Source of the DNA: [Clostridium] symbiosum ATCC 14940
GTDB lineage: Bacteria > Bacillota > Clostridia > Lachnospirales > Lachnospiraceae
DNA: 37,893 bases
Assembly: GCF_000466485.1 (NCBI RefSeq)
Contig: NZ_KE992947.1
Location: 1-37,893 of the forward strand
Reading direction: 5' to 3'
Under the pieces are notes generated by a model, which was given only the letters and a program-made list of their open reading frames with translations, did not search any database and was not told where the DNA came from. Below, piece by piece: positions 1 to 8,536 of the stretch; position 1 is the stretch's first letter, and the number at the start of each line of letters is the position of its first letter. The translations under genes and the position numbers were made by a program.

Positions 1-48
1 ACACCGGACCTGGTCCGTTCCGGACGCGTCCTCCAAACCTCCGTTAAA
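1..48 (-). repeat. end fragment of the large nested-stem repeat
   Basis: This stretch directly abuts the spoVT stop codon. It closely matches the right end of the element at 15265-15597: both share ACACCGGAC, then TTCCGGACGCGTCCTCCAAA, then CCT, a few variable bases and GTTAAAT. The element presumably continues beyond the left edge of the window, so its full extent cannot be seen. A shorter piece of the same end lies at 29098-29118, beside another minus-strand stop codon. Confidence 0.6.
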
Positions 49-597
49 TCACCCTTCCATCTGCCTGCCCAAAAATCCGGCAGCCGTAGAAGCCAGTTTC
101 ACTTCCATATCTCCAAATTTCGTTCTCGGTTCCCTTCCGAGAATGGCAACGGCGCCAATCGCATCGCCCTCACAGATAATCGGAACGATTACCTGGGCCG
201 TAGTTCCCTCCGGCTCTTCCGATACAAGAGTAATAAAGTTCTTGTCTTCTTTTACTGCCGTAATAGTCATACGCTCTGTAATCGCATTTTCGAGCTGTCT
301 GCTGACCGGCTTCTGAAGATAATCCTTTTTAGGACCGCCTGCCACGGCAATGACCTGATCGCGGTCCGTGATACAAACCATAAGCCCGGTGGACTGGGCC
401 ATGGCCTCCGCGTACTGAACGGCAAATGCAGCCAGTTCGACCATCGGCGAATATTTCTTAAGGATAATTTCTCCTTCTCTGTCCGTAAATATTTCAAGCG
501 GAGTACCTTCCCTGAGTCTGAGAGTACGGCGGATTTCTTTCGGAATTACCACTCTTCCCAAATCATCAATTCTTCTGACTATACCTGTAGCTTTCAT
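49..597 (-). CDS. spoVT: stage V sporulation protein T (AbrB-family regulator)
   Basis: SpoVT is a DNA-binding regulator of late forespore gene expression in endospore formers. The 182-residue product starts MKATGIVRRIDDLGRVVIPK, the hallmark AbrB/SpoVT swapped-hairpin domain (about residues 1-50). A GAF-like C-terminal domain follows (about 55-178). I chose the ATG at 597 because GGAGGAA lies about 8 nt upstream and family members begin MKATG; an upstream in-frame ATG at 627 would add ten atypical residues. Length matches the family (about 178 aa). The gene is monocistronic in appearance, with a possible sporulation-type promoter at 655-683. Its stop codon abuts a repeat fragment at 1-48. 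Confidence 0.95.
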   Translation of the reverse strand: MKATGIVRRIDDLGRVVIPKEIRRTLRLREGTPLEIFTDREGEIILKKYSPMVELAAFAVQYAEAMAQSTGLMVCITDRDQVIAVAGGPKKDYLQKPVSRQLENAITERMTITAVKEDKNFITLVSEEPEGTTAQVIVPIICEGDAIGAVAILGREPRTKFGDMEVKLASTAAGFLGRQMEG

Positions 598-654
598 ACA
601 AAAATTCCTCCATCTTACATTTTCCACATTTATCTGTATCGTTTTGCATAAATG

Positions 655-683
655 TAGTATCTGTAAAACAGAGGAATTTATAC
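655..683 (-). promoter_or_regulatory. candidate sigma-G/F-type promoter of spoVT
   Basis: Read on the minus strand, GTATAA (678-683) and GATACTA (655-661) are separated by 16 nt. This resembles forespore sigma factor elements (GNATR and CATNNTA) and lies about 60 nt upstream of the spoVT start. It is a pattern match only, and no vegetative TTGACA/TATAAT pair is obvious here. Confidence 0.35.
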
Positions 684-748
684 CAGCAAATCAAATTATA
701 ATTAATTTTCTGATGCGTTTTTTTATGATTTTTTACTTATACGTTCTG

Positions 749-2251
749 TTAACGCCTGGCCGCAAACTTCGGATTATTCTTCCGATCCAGGATAACCAGG
801 ACAACTGCCAGTACTAAAAGACCGGTCAGGGTTCCAATCCAGCCATTCTGCGTAATGCCTGCTGCCAGATATCCGATTACACAGCATCCGGCCACACAAA
901 GTACATACGGAATCTGCGTGGACACATGGTTAATGTGATCGCACTGCGCTCCTGCCGATGCCAGGATTGTCGTATCGGAAATCGGAGAAACATGATCGCC
1001 GCAGACGGCTCCTGCCAGAATTGCCGACGTGGAAATTGTCAGCGCATTCATGTTTTCAGCGCCGACTACTGCAAAGGCAATCGGAATCAGGATTCCAAAC
1101 GTACCCCAGGATGTACCGGTGGAAAATGCCAGACCACAGGCTACCAGGAACATGATGGCCGGCATAAGCGCGCCTACCAGAGCGCTTCCGCCAACGACCG
1201 AACCGACATAACCTCCGATATTCAGGTAATCCGCGCTGCAGATACCGGACAGCGTCCACGCAAGGCACAGGATCATGATGGCCGGAATCATTGCTTTTAT
1301 ACCAATCGTAAAACTTTCGCAGAATTCATTAAAACGGATTACTTTTCTTACAAGATAGAATATGAAGATAAATACCAGCGTGAAGAAGGAACCAAGTACC
1401 AGGCTCAGCGCGGAGTCACAGTTGGCAAAAGCCTCCACAATCCCCACTCCCTCCATTATTCCTCCCGTGTACAGCATGCCGCTGATACAGAAAACTATCA
1501 GAATAATAATCGGGGCAACCAGATCGATAACCTTTCCGTTCCCTGCAATGGTGACTGCTTCCGCGTCAATCGTCTTTTCCTTTCCCTCTCTCTCCACACG
1601 CTCATTATATTTCTTCATTGCCGCAAAATCAAATCCACCGAGGATGATAAAGAGCATGAATATAATAGTAAGGATTGCATAGAGATTAAACGGAATCGTC
1701 CGCAGAAACAGGCTGAATCCATCAACACCGCTGTCTTCCGGAAGGGATGAGCCTACGGCCGCAGCCCAGCTGGATATCGGAGCGATAATGCAGATTGGGG
1801 CTGCTGTGGCATCGATAATATATGCCAGCTTTGCCCTGGTAATCTTATGCTTGTCCGTAACCGGGCGCATAACTGTACCCACAGTCAGACAGTTGAAATA
1901 ATCATCGACAAAGATAAGGGAGCCTAAAAACATAGTCGCCAGAAGCGCTCCCCGCCTGCTCTTAATCGAACGTGCCGCCCATTCGCCGTATGCCCTGGAT
2001 GCGCCTGATTTTGTAATCAGAGCCACTACTATGCCGAGGAATGACAGGAACAGAAGGATATTGACGTTGCCGCCAATCTTATCTCCCATAATGGAAATTA
2101 CGGTTTCCACCGCATGGACCGGATTCAGCCCGGTAAAAAGGAATGCGCCTGATAGAATACCAATCAGAAGTGATAGATACACCTCTTTCGTAATCAATGC
2201 CAGTGCGATTGCTACGATTGGCGGTATCAGCGCAAATATTGTACCGCTCAT
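749..2251 (-). CDS. NhaC-family Na+/H+ antiporter-like transporter
   Basis: This is a 500-residue polytopic membrane protein with about 11-12 hydrophobic segments, typical of the NhaC family of sodium/proton (or sodium/organic acid) exchangers. Recognisable stretches are IFVDDYFNCLTVGTVMRP (about residues 112-129) with the paired acidic residues in a membrane segment, and the C-terminal FSTGTSWGTFGILIPIA and GDHVSPISDTTILA motifs. The ATG at 2251 is preceded by AGGGGGGT; an upstream start at 2347 would add 32 residues that read through the spoVG terminator and is unlikely. It sits alone between spoVT and spoVG. The true substrate (Na+/H+, malate/lactate or lysine-type exchange) cannot be told from sequence. 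Confidence 0.85.
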   Translation of the reverse strand: MSGTIFALIPPIVAIALALITKEVYLSLLIGILSGAFLFTGLNPVHAVETVISIMGDKIGGNVNILLFLSFLGIVVALITKSGASRAYGEWAARSIKSRRGALLATMFLGSLIFVDDYFNCLTVGTVMRPVTDKHKITRAKLAYIIDATAAPICIIAPISSWAAAVGSSLPEDSGVDGFSLFLRTIPFNLYAILTIIFMLFIILGGFDFAAMKKYNERVEREGKEKTIDAEAVTIAGNGKVIDLVAPIIILIVFCISGMLYTGGIMEGVGIVEAFANCDSALSLVLGSFFTLVFIFIFYLVRKVIRFNEFCESFTIGIKAMIPAIMILCLAWTLSGICSADYLNIGGYVGSVVGGSALVGALMPAIMFLVACGLAFSTGTSWGTFGILIPIAFAVVGAENMNALTISTSAILAGAVCGDHVSPISDTTILASAGAQCDHINHVSTQIPYVLCVAGCCVIGYLAAGITQNGWIGTLTGLLVLAVVLVILDRKNNPKFAARR

Positions 2252-2304
2252 AATTATAACCCCCCTGGTTTTATTTCCGCATTTAATGCGAAGTATTTTT
2301 CTAT

Positions 2305-2345
2305 ATAATAAAACGCCCCGGCGGCTTTGTCCAGCACCCCGGGGC
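2305..2345 (-). terminator. intrinsic terminator after glgC-glgD-spoVG
   Basis: On the minus strand a GC-rich stem pairs GCCCCGG at 2315-2321 with CCGGGGC at 2339-2345 around a loop of about 17 nt. It is followed by GTTTTATTAT. It lies about 45 nt past the spoVG stop and ends that transcript. Confidence 0.85.
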
Positions 2346-2389
2346 AATTTCTTTCATATTTATGCAATTTTTATGTGTTTTTTAACGTT

Positions 2390-2689
2390 TTAAACCCCCT
2401 GGCCCTGTTCATGCGCCTCTTCATCAGCCATCTCCAGGGCTGTTGCTTCATATTTAGCAAGAATAATACTCTGAATCATATCGCGCGTACCGGAATTGAT
2501 AGGATGTGCAATATCACGGTACTCACCATCCGCAGCTTTGCGGCTCGGCATAGCGATGAACAGCCCCTTCTCCCCTTCGATTACTTTGATGTCGTGGACT
2601 ACGAATTCATTGTCCAGCGTGATGGAAACAATGGCTTTCATCTTGCCTTCTTTCTCAATTCTTCTTACTCTTACGTCCGTAATCTGCAT
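2390..2689 (-). CDS. spoVG: septation/sporulation regulator SpoVG
   Basis: SpoVG is a small RNA/DNA-binding regulator that affects septation and sporulation. The 99-residue protein begins [20 protein letters not shown] and carries the conserved [10 protein letters not shown] and RDIAHPI blocks (about residues 42-66). It ends in a short acidic, Glu/Gln-rich tail. GAGAGGGG lies upstream of the ATG. It is 27 nt downstream of glgD on the same strand with no terminator between, so it is probably the last gene of glgC-glgD-spoVG. In Bacillus spoVG neighbours glmU, not glycogen genes. Confidence 0.97.
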   Translation of the reverse strand: MQITDVRVRRIEKEGKMKAIVSITLDNEFVVHDIKVIEGEKGLFIAMPSRKAADGEYRDIAHPINSGTRDMIQSIILAKYEATALEMADEEAHEQGQGV

Positions 2690-2716
2690 AAACCAAACCC
2701 CTCTCCCGTCTGTTCT

Positions 2717-3838
2717 TTATAATGTAAATCTTTCGTTTTTCTCGATGACAATCTTTAAGTTGTCAGGTGTACCGATATGCGTCGTATTGGCACGGATTGT
2801 ATCCCTGCTCTCCACAATACAGTTCTCGATTACAGTGTTGTCCCCAATATATACGTCATTTAATATAATAGAATTCTTAATTACACAGTTATTCCCAACA
2901 TAGACCTTCTTGAAAAGAACTGAATTCTCCACCGTTCCGTTCAGGATACATCCGCTGGATACCAGGCTGTTTCGTATCATGGCGCCCGGATTGTACTTGG
3001 CCGGGGGCAGATCATCCACCTTGGAATAAATCTCCGGATATTCTTTAAAGAAGTAGTGTCTTACTTCCGGCTTCAGGAAATCCATATTGGTTTTGTAATA
3101 AGCGTCCACGGAAGCGATGTTGTTCCAGTAGGTCGGAAGCTTATATGCATAAATCCTCTTCAGATTCTTATAACGCACCAGAATATCGGTTACAAAATCA
3201 TATCTGTCTTCCGCCGCGCAGCGTTCAATCAGTTCGATTAGCTGGCGCCTTCTTATCACGTAGATTCCGCAGGAAATCGTATTAGAGGTCGCCACCATCG
3301 GCTTCTCCTCAAAATCCGTAATACGGCCGTCATCATTCGTCTTTACAAGACCGAATCTCGTAATATCCACTTCCGGTCCCATATCTTTGCAGACAACCGT
3401 GATATCTGCCTTTTTTTCAATATGGTATTCAAGGACTTTATTATAGTCCAGTTTATAGATTCCGTCACCGCTGGCAAGCACTACATACGGTTCATGGCTC
3501 TTCTTAAGGAAGTCCAGATTCTGATAAAGCGCGTCTGCCGTGCCTCTGTACCAGTCGCTGCTCTCGGCTGTGATAGTCGGCGTGAAAACATACATACCCC
3601 CCTGCTTTCTGCCGAAATCCCACCATTTGGAAGAGCTTAAGTGTTCATTCAGGGATCGGGAATTATACTGTGTAAGTACAGCAACACTCTGTATATGAGA
3701 GTTACTCATGTTGCTCAGAGCAAAATCGACACTGCGGTAGCTGCCCGCGATAGGCATTGCAGCGATCGCCCTCTTGTTGGATAACTCTCTCATTCTCTTG
3801 CTGTTGCCGCCTGCTAAAACAATACCAATTGCTCTCAT
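2717..3838 (-). CDS. glgD: GlgD, glucose-1-phosphate adenylyltransferase regulatory subunit
   Basis: This 373-residue protein is a paralogue of GlgC with an N-terminal nucleotidyltransferase domain (about 1-240) and a C-terminal left-handed beta-helix (about 280-365). The catalytic glycine loop is degenerate: GGNSKRM stands where GlgC has GGQGSRL. That is typical of GlgD, the non-catalytic or modulatory partner in Firmicute ADP-glucose pyrophosphorylases. The start overlaps the glgC stop by four bases (ATGA type), implying translational coupling and a heteromeric complex. It serves glycogen synthesis by supporting ADP-glucose formation in the cytoplasm. Confidence 0.95.
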   Translation of the reverse strand: MRAIGIVLAGGNSKRMRELSNKRAIAAMPIAGSYRSVDFALSNMSNSHIQSVAVLTQYNSRSLNEHLSSSKWWDFGRKQGGMYVFTPTITAESSDWYRGTADALYQNLDFLKKSHEPYVVLASGDGIYKLDYNKVLEYHIEKKADITVVCKDMGPEVDITRFGLVKTNDDGRITDFEEKPMVATSNTISCGIYVIRRRQLIELIERCAAEDRYDFVTDILVRYKNLKRIYAYKLPTYWNNIASVDAYYKTNMDFLKPEVRHYFFKEYPEIYSKVDDLPPAKYNPGAMIRNSLVSSGCILNGTVENSVLFKKVYVGNNCVIKNSIILNDVYIGDNTVIENCIVESRDTIRANTTHIGTPDNLKIVIEKNERFTL

Positions 3839-5109
3839 TGTACTCCACCTGCCTTTATTATGTAATCGCCGCTTTCAAGTACTCCGCCGTGGTAATCATC
3901 CGGTGTGGTCTCTCCGGAAATCGCCGTATTCCTGCCGATTCTGACTCCGGCCGGAATCGTGGAACGCTCTCCGACTACCACAAGTTCAAACTGATATACC
4001 TTCGGATCATATTTGCTTGGTGCCATCTCGCCTTCACCCAGCACTGCTCCTTCTCCTACCGTCACGTCTTCTGCGATAATGGCCTTATCCACAACGGCCC
4101 CTGCGCCGATTACGCTTCCTTTCATAATAATTGAATCTCTGACGACAGCTCCTTCTCCGATCGTAACTCCTGCTCCAATCACAGAGTTGCTGATCTCACC
4201 ATACACTTCCGTACCTTCTCCAATAATACTCCTCTCAATTTTGGAATTCTCGGATATGTATTGAGGCGGAATGATATCACTCTTAGTATAAATTTTCCAG
4301 TACTCCTCATATAAGTTAAACTCGGGGATAATATCAATCAATTCCATATTGGCTTCCCAGTAAGACCCCAGGGTTCCAACATCTTTCCAATATCCGTTGT
4401 ACTCATATGCAAAGATTTTCTTACTCGCCTCGTGGCAGAACGGAATAATGTGTTTACCAAAATCACATCCCGGTTCCTCCGACAGCTTGATCAGAGCATC
4501 CTTCAGTACCGGCCAGCTGAAAATATAGATACCCATGGACGCCAGGTTGCTTCTCGGATTATCCGGTTTCTCCTCAAACTCAGTAATCAGGTTATTGTCA
4601 TCTGTAATGACGATACCAAAACGGCTGGCCTCCTCGATCGGCACCTGCATAGCTGCAATGGTTACATCAGCATTATTCGCTTTGTGATATTCAAGCATTA
4701 CCTCATAATCCATCTTGTAGATATGGTCTCCGGAAAGAATCAATACATATTCCGGGTTATAATTCTCCATATATTCAAGGTTCTGATAGATCGCATTTGC
4801 CGTACCCGTATACCAGTCGCTTCCCTTACTTTTCTCGTAAGGAGGAAGAACCGTAACACCTCCGACATTGCGGTCAAGATCCCAAGGAATACCAATTCCG
4901 ATATGCGCGTTCAGACGCAACGGCTGGTATTGTGTTAAAACTCCGACTGTGTCTACTCCGGAATTAATGCAGTTACTGAGCGGAAAATCAATAATACGGT
5001 ACTTTCCGCCGAATGAAACTGCCGGCTTTGCAACCTTCTGTGTCAACACGCCGAGTCGGCTGCCTTGTCCTCCTGCTAAGAGCATTGCAATCATTTCTTT
5101 TTTAATCAC
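3835..5109 (-). CDS. glgC: GlgC, glucose-1-phosphate adenylyltransferase catalytic subunit
   Basis: It makes ADP-glucose and pyrophosphate from ATP and glucose 1-phosphate, the committed step of bacterial glycogen synthesis. The 424-residue protein has the signature [12 protein letters not shown] (about 9-20), then [20 protein letters not shown], the catalytic [10 protein letters not shown] and the sugar-phosphate site EEKP. Hexapeptide beta-helix repeats fill about 290-400. The start is a GTG at 5109 with AGGGGTGAT seven bases upstream; an internal ATG at 5094 is less consistent with the family. It is the first gene of glgC-glgD-spoVG, under the promoter at 5159-5187. Confidence 0.96.
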   Translation of the reverse strand: MIKKEMIAMLLAGGQGSRLGVLTQKVAKPAVSFGGKYRIIDFPLSNCINSGVDTVGVLTQYQPLRLNAHIGIGIPWDLDRNVGGVTVLPPYEKSKGSDWYTGTANAIYQNLEYMENYNPEYVLILSGDHIYKMDYEVMLEYHKANNADVTIAAMQVPIEEASRFGIVITDDNNLITEFEEKPDNPRSNLASMGIYIFSWPVLKDALIKLSEEPGCDFGKHIIPFCHEASKKIFAYEYNGYWKDVGTLGSYWEANMELIDIIPEFNLYEEYWKIYTKSDIIPPQYISENSKIERSIIGEGTEVYGEISNSVIGAGVTIGEGAVVRDSIIMKGSVIGAGAVVDKAIIAEDVTVGEGAVLGEGEMAPSKYDPKVYQFELVVVGERSTIPAGVRIGRNTAISGETTPDDYHGGVLESGDYIIKAGGVQ

Positions 5110-5158
5110 GATATCACCCCTCGATGCATAGATTTGTGTAGCTATTTATGTGCTTACT

Positions 5159-5187
5159 ATTATAGCACACTTTTCCGAAATAGTGAA
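5159..5187 (-). promoter_or_regulatory. sigma-A-type promoter of glgC
   Basis: On the minus strand TTCACT (5182-5187) and a perfect TATAAT (5159-5164) are spaced 17 bp, about 45 nt upstream of the glgC SD. The -10 is consensus and the -35 matches 4/6. Confidence 0.65.
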
Positions 5188-5443
5188 CAAATTTTTACTA
5201 GATTTAGTATTATTTTTGTGCATTTTCCGACATTTTCCGTGTTTCCTTTAATATATTTTTTCAAATCCCCTTCCATATATTTCCTTTTTTCTCGGAAAAC
5301 CGCTAAAATACGGGAATTTCACGGGAATGTTCTATTTTATTTACTCGGTTCCGGAAAAGCTTAGTCTTCGCTAACTCATGTATTATAATTGAAAATAGCC
5401 ATGAATTCTTCTGGGAATAAGTGGCACGGCACAGCAGACACAA
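5188..5443. other. AT-rich gap with no gene seen
   Basis: Between the glgC promoter and the ilvD terminator I see no convincing coding region, hairpin or repeat. The only longer open frame (minus strand, 5303-5548) runs through the ilvD terminator stem, lacks an SD and has no recognisable domain. The sequence is T-rich on the plus strand. Confidence 0.5.
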
Positions 5444-5493
5444 AACAGGGAGTATCCCCCAGGCTTTTCTATGCCTGAAGGATACTCCCTGTT
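5444..5493 (-). terminator. strong hairpin terminator after ilvD
   Basis: AACAGGGAGTATCC (5444-5457) pairs perfectly with GGATACTCCCTGTT (5480-5493), a 14-bp stem with an inner CAGGC/GCCTG stem. On the minus strand TTTTGTGT follows. It lies about 90 nt past the ilvD stop. Confidence 0.8.
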
Positions 5494-5585
5494 CATATTG
5501 TCTGTTAAGGTACTGAGCCGTGAAACTACATGCATTGAAAAAACTCACCCAGCCGTTCTGTCAGTTTCCCGGCCTCCTCATCTGT

Positions 5586-7289
5586 TTATTTTTTTAACTC
5601 ATCCAGTACTCTCAGCACGGCACCCTGATCGGCAGATGTGACGAGAGCGGCGTATTTTTCAAGCGCCGGTGTTCTCGGTTTGGTAAGCGGCTTCACTTTT
5701 GCCAGACGCTCCCTGATTATTTCCTCCGGTACATCTAACTCAAGCCTCCTGTTCGGTATATCGATGATGATTCTGTCACCATCTTCGACTGCGGCAATCG
5801 GGCCGCCGGCCGCCGCTTCAGGAGAGATATGGCCGATGCACGGCCCCCTCGTGGAACCGGAGAACCTGCCGTCCGTAACTAGCGCACAGCTCTCATCCAT
5901 CCCCCTTCCGACCAGAAGGGAAGTTGTCATATGCATCTCCCTCATGCCGGGTCCGCCTTTCGGCCCCTCGTAACGGATAACAATCACGTCCCCTGCCCTG
6001 ATCCGGTCGTTTGAGACGGCATAGCTTGCATCTTCCATAGAATGGAAAACCCGCGCACGGCCTGTGAACTGGTACATGGACGGCTTCACACCCGATTTTT
6101 TAACAACCGCGCCGTCGGGAGCCAGGCTTCCGTACAGTACCGCGATTCCTCCCTCCTCATTTTTAGGCCGGCTCACCGGGTAAATCACATCGTTTTCAAC
6201 CAGCGGCGTACCGCTCAGATTTTCTGTTATCGTTTTTCCCGTCACGGTCATGTGAGCCGGCTCCAGCCTGCTCTCAATCGCCTTTAATACGGCCGGGATG
6301 CCCCCGTTCTCATGCAGGACAGACATCGGATACCGGCCCGACGGCTTCAGATTACAGATATAAGGCACTTTTCTGCTGATTTCGTCGAAGTCCTTCAGGG
6401 TCAGCTTAACATCCGCCTCGTTGGCAATCGACATCAGATGGAGGACCGTATTAGTCGACGCCCCCATGGCCATCACGGCGCTGATTCCATTTAGCAGCGC
6501 CTCCCTCGTCAGAATCTTCCGGGCCGTCAGCCCTTCTTTTATCATTTCCACCGCACGCTTCCCGGACTGCTTAGCAAAACGGCGTTTCTCTGCCGATACC
6601 GCCAGCGCGGTACAGGAATGCGGAAGGGCCAGGCCCAGTATTTCAGCCAGACAGCTCATGGAGTTGGCCGTTCCCAGCATAGCGCAGGTCCCATACGTGG
6701 GGAGAGCCCGCTTTTCAATCTCCAGCAGCTCTTCCTCCGTCATTTTTCCCATCTGTGTCTGCCCGATAAATTCCCTCATATCGGTCAGTGTGATAATCTC
6801 CTTATCCTTATAGCTTCCGGCCATCATAGGCCCGCCCGGAAGAATGATTGCCGGAATATCCACTCTGGCGGCCGCCATGATCATTCCCGGCACAATCTTG
6901 TCGCAGCCGGGAAGCATCACCATTGCGTCAAAATGATGGGCTTCAATCATCATTTCTATCGCATCCGCTATATTCTCCCTGCTGGGCAGCGGATAACTCA
7001 TGCCGCTGTGGCCCTGGCAGATGCCGTCGCACAGTGCAATTGTATTAAATTCCCTTGGGATTCCTCCCGCCTCCCAGATTCCCTGTTTCACATGTTTTGC
7101 AATCTCCCGCAGATGGATGTGTCCGGGCACCATCTCTGTAAAGGAATTGACGACGGCTATCAACGGTTTATGAAGGTCGTCCGTGTCAAGGCCCGTGCTG
7201 TACAACAGCGCCCTGTGCGCGGAACGTTCGATTCCATTGGTCAGCTCGCCGCTTTTATAGCTGCTGTATTCAAATTTCGATTCATCCAT
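5586..7289 (-). CDS. ilvD: dihydroxy-acid dehydratase (IlvD/Edd family)
   Basis: It dehydrates 2,3-dihydroxy-isovalerate and -methylvalerate in valine, leucine and isoleucine synthesis. The 567-residue protein has cluster cysteines C129 (PGCDKIVPG) and C202 (YGTCAMLGTANSM), the C-terminal VIRYEGPKGGPGM block and the catalytic-serine block TDGRFSGSTRGP. At the position where [2Fe-2S] enzymes carry the first cysteine it reads VNSFTEMVPGHIHL, as in E. coli IlvD, so an oxygen-sensitive [4Fe-4S] enzyme is likely. AAGGAGGAA precedes the ATG. It stands alone, without other ilv genes, divergent from a LysR gene, so a sugar-acid dehydratase role in the same family is possible. Confidence 0.88.
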   Translation of the reverse strand: MDESKFEYSSYKSGELTNGIERSAHRALLYSTGLDTDDLHKPLIAVVNSFTEMVPGHIHLREIAKHVKQGIWEAGGIPREFNTIALCDGICQGHSGMSYPLPSRENIADAIEMMIEAHHFDAMVMLPGCDKIVPGMIMAAARVDIPAIILPGGPMMAGSYKDKEIITLTDMREFIGQTQMGKMTEEELLEIEKRALPTYGTCAMLGTANSMSCLAEILGLALPHSCTALAVSAEKRRFAKQSGKRAVEMIKEGLTARKILTREALLNGISAVMAMGASTNTVLHLMSIANEADVKLTLKDFDEISRKVPYICNLKPSGRYPMSVLHENGGIPAVLKAIESRLEPAHMTVTGKTITENLSGTPLVENDVIYPVSRPKNEEGGIAVLYGSLAPDGAVVKKSGVKPSMYQFTGRARVFHSMEDASYAVSNDRIRAGDVIVIRYEGPKGGPGMREMHMTTSLLVGRGMDESCALVTDGRFSGSTRGPCIGHISPEAAAGGPIAAVEDGDRIIIDIPNRRLELDVPEEIIRERLAKVKPLTKPRTPALEKYAALVTSADQGAVLRVLDELKK

Positions 7290-7335
7290 GCCTGCTTCCT
7301 CCTTCTCTCTTCTTACTTCTCTCTTCTTATTAAAT

Positions 7336-7364
7336 AATATACCTCAGCAGCAAACCAATATCAA
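7336..7364 (-). promoter_or_regulatory. promoter of ilvD
   Basis: On the minus strand TTGATA (7359-7364) and TATATT (7336-7341) are spaced exactly 17 bp, about 45 nt upstream of the ilvD start. It faces away from the lysR promoter at 7398-7426, with the two -35 elements about 34 bp apart. Confidence 0.7.
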
Positions 7365-7397
7365 ACAAGTACATTTTGAATATAAACAATATTTATC

Positions 7398-7475
7398 TTG
7401 TATTTCACAATTTTACATGATACACTGATCCGTAAAGTCAGTATGATCAGAAGATTAACCCGCGTTAACGGCGGG
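7398..7475 (+). promoter_or_regulatory. lysR promoter and candidate palindromic operator
   Basis: TTGTAT (7398-7403) and TACACT (7421-7426) with 17-bp spacing form a plausible promoter for the LysR gene. Downstream lies a dyad at 7459-7475, CCCGC-GTTAAC-GGCGGG, centred on a perfect GTTAAC. That is a candidate autoregulatory site between promoter and SD. Binding is inferred only. Confidence 0.45.
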
Positions 7476-7498
7476 TATGATTTAGAAAGGAGAAACTC

Positions 7499-8458
7499 TT
7501 GCAAGCCAACCAGGAAATTTTTTTGTTAGTTGCCGAAGAGATGAGCATCAGCCGGGCGGCTCAGCGCGCCTTCGTCTCGCAGCAGTGTGTCAGCGACCAT
7601 ATCAAACGGATGGAACAGAATTATGGCGTCCGGCTTTTTACAAGAAAACCTCGTTTTCAGCTTACGGAGGCAGGGCAGTCCATGCTCCACTCCCTTCAAA
7701 AGATTCAGGCGATCGAGAGCAGCCTTTTGGACAGTCTGGCAAAACGGGCAGGGGGAATGAAGGGCAGCTTCACCATGGGAATCAGCGCATCCCGCGCTCA
7801 GATTTTCCTGCCCTGGGTGATTCCGGAATACTCCCGAACCTTTCCGGAGGTGGAGATCCGTTTCCTCATGAACGATACCGTTGTCCTGGCCGAAAGCCTC
7901 CGGAAAGGAAACCTGGATCTGTTTCTGGGTGTCAATACCCCATATAGCGAGGATCTGAGCTTTACGCCTTTATGCCGGGATGAGCTGTGTTTTATGATAT
8001 CCGACGGACTGTTAAAACGCCGCTTCGGCAAAGAATACGCACATCTGCTTGCCGCAGAAACAGATCTCAGTCAGTTCGCGGATATCCCTTTCATCAAGAG
8101 CTATTCCACCAGTGTCGTGAACTCAGCCCTGAAGGAATACCTGGATCAGCACCATATCGATCTCTATTCCCCTTACCAGATCAGTGACACCGATACGCAG
8201 ATCTCCCTGTGCGCCAAAGGCGTGGGCGCCGGAATCGGTCCCCGTATGCTGCTATCCCGGATTCACACCCATAACAGGAACTGCCCGGAGGAGGAATACA
8301 TCCATATACTTCCGGTCAAAAATTTCAATAAATTCCTCCAGATTGATTTGGTTTCGTTAAACTATATTGAAAAGCCCCTCTACGTTCAGGCATTCGAGGA
8401 AATGGCGGTTCGCGCAATACAGAAGAATTATATGGCCGGGGATTTAGTAACCCCTTGA
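7499..8458 (+). CDS. LysR-family transcriptional regulator
   Basis: This 319-residue LysR regulator has an N-terminal winged HTH (about 1-62, AEEMSISRAAQRAFVSQQC then RLFTRKPRFQLTEAG) and a C-terminal periplasmic-binding-like effector domain (about 90-300). The start is a TTG at 7499 with AAAGGAG about 7 nt upstream, and no better ATG exists before the HTH. It is divergent from ilvD across about 210 bp, so it most likely controls ilvD and itself. The effector is unknown. Confidence 0.9.
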   Translation: MQANQEIFLLVAEEMSISRAAQRAFVSQQCVSDHIKRMEQNYGVRLFTRKPRFQLTEAGQSMLHSLQKIQAIESSLLDSLAKRAGGMKGSFTMGISASRAQIFLPWVIPEYSRTFPEVEIRFLMNDTVVLAESLRKGNLDLFLGVNTPYSEDLSFTPLCRDELCFMISDGLLKRRFGKEYAHLLAAETDLSQFADIPFIKSYSTSVVNSALKEYLDQHHIDLYSPYQISDTDTQISLCAKGVGAGIGPRMLLSRIHTHNRNCPEEEYIHILPVKNFNKFLQIDLVSLNYIEKPLYVQAFEEMAVRAIQKNYMAGDLVTP

Positions 8459-8483
8459 AACCACTGGAAAAATAAAGTATAAT
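8455..8483 (+). promoter_or_regulatory. promoter of asnS overlapping the lysR stop codon
   Basis: TTGAAA (8455-8460) and TATAAT (8478-8483) are spaced 17 bp, near consensus. The -35 contains the TGA stop codon of the upstream LysR gene. The implied leader of about 45 nt is too short for a T-box. Confidence 0.8.
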
Positions 8484-8536
8484 GACAGCATTGACAAGAA
8501 AATACAAAAAAGTTATATAAATGAAGGAGTCACATT

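Noticed and set aside
926-1750. Long plus-strand open frame opposite the NhaC-type gene
   Set aside because: It is antisense to a well-supported membrane protein, lacks an SD and has no recognisable domain; a shadow frame.
5303-5548. 81-codon minus-strand frame downstream of ilvD
   Set aside because: It runs through the perfect terminator stem at 5444-5493, has no SD and no family resemblance.
6618-7337. 239-codon plus-strand frame opposite ilvD
   Set aside because: Fully antisense to conserved ilvD sequence, with a His/Arg-rich composition typical of a shadow frame.
7290-7340. T-box or leucine-type attenuator upstream of ilvD
   Set aside because: The promoter lies within about 50 nt of the start codon, leaving no room for a leader structure.
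8484-8536. T-box leader upstream of asnS
   Set aside because: The consensus promoter leaves a leader of only about 45 nt, far too short for a T-box, and no T-box core sequence is present.
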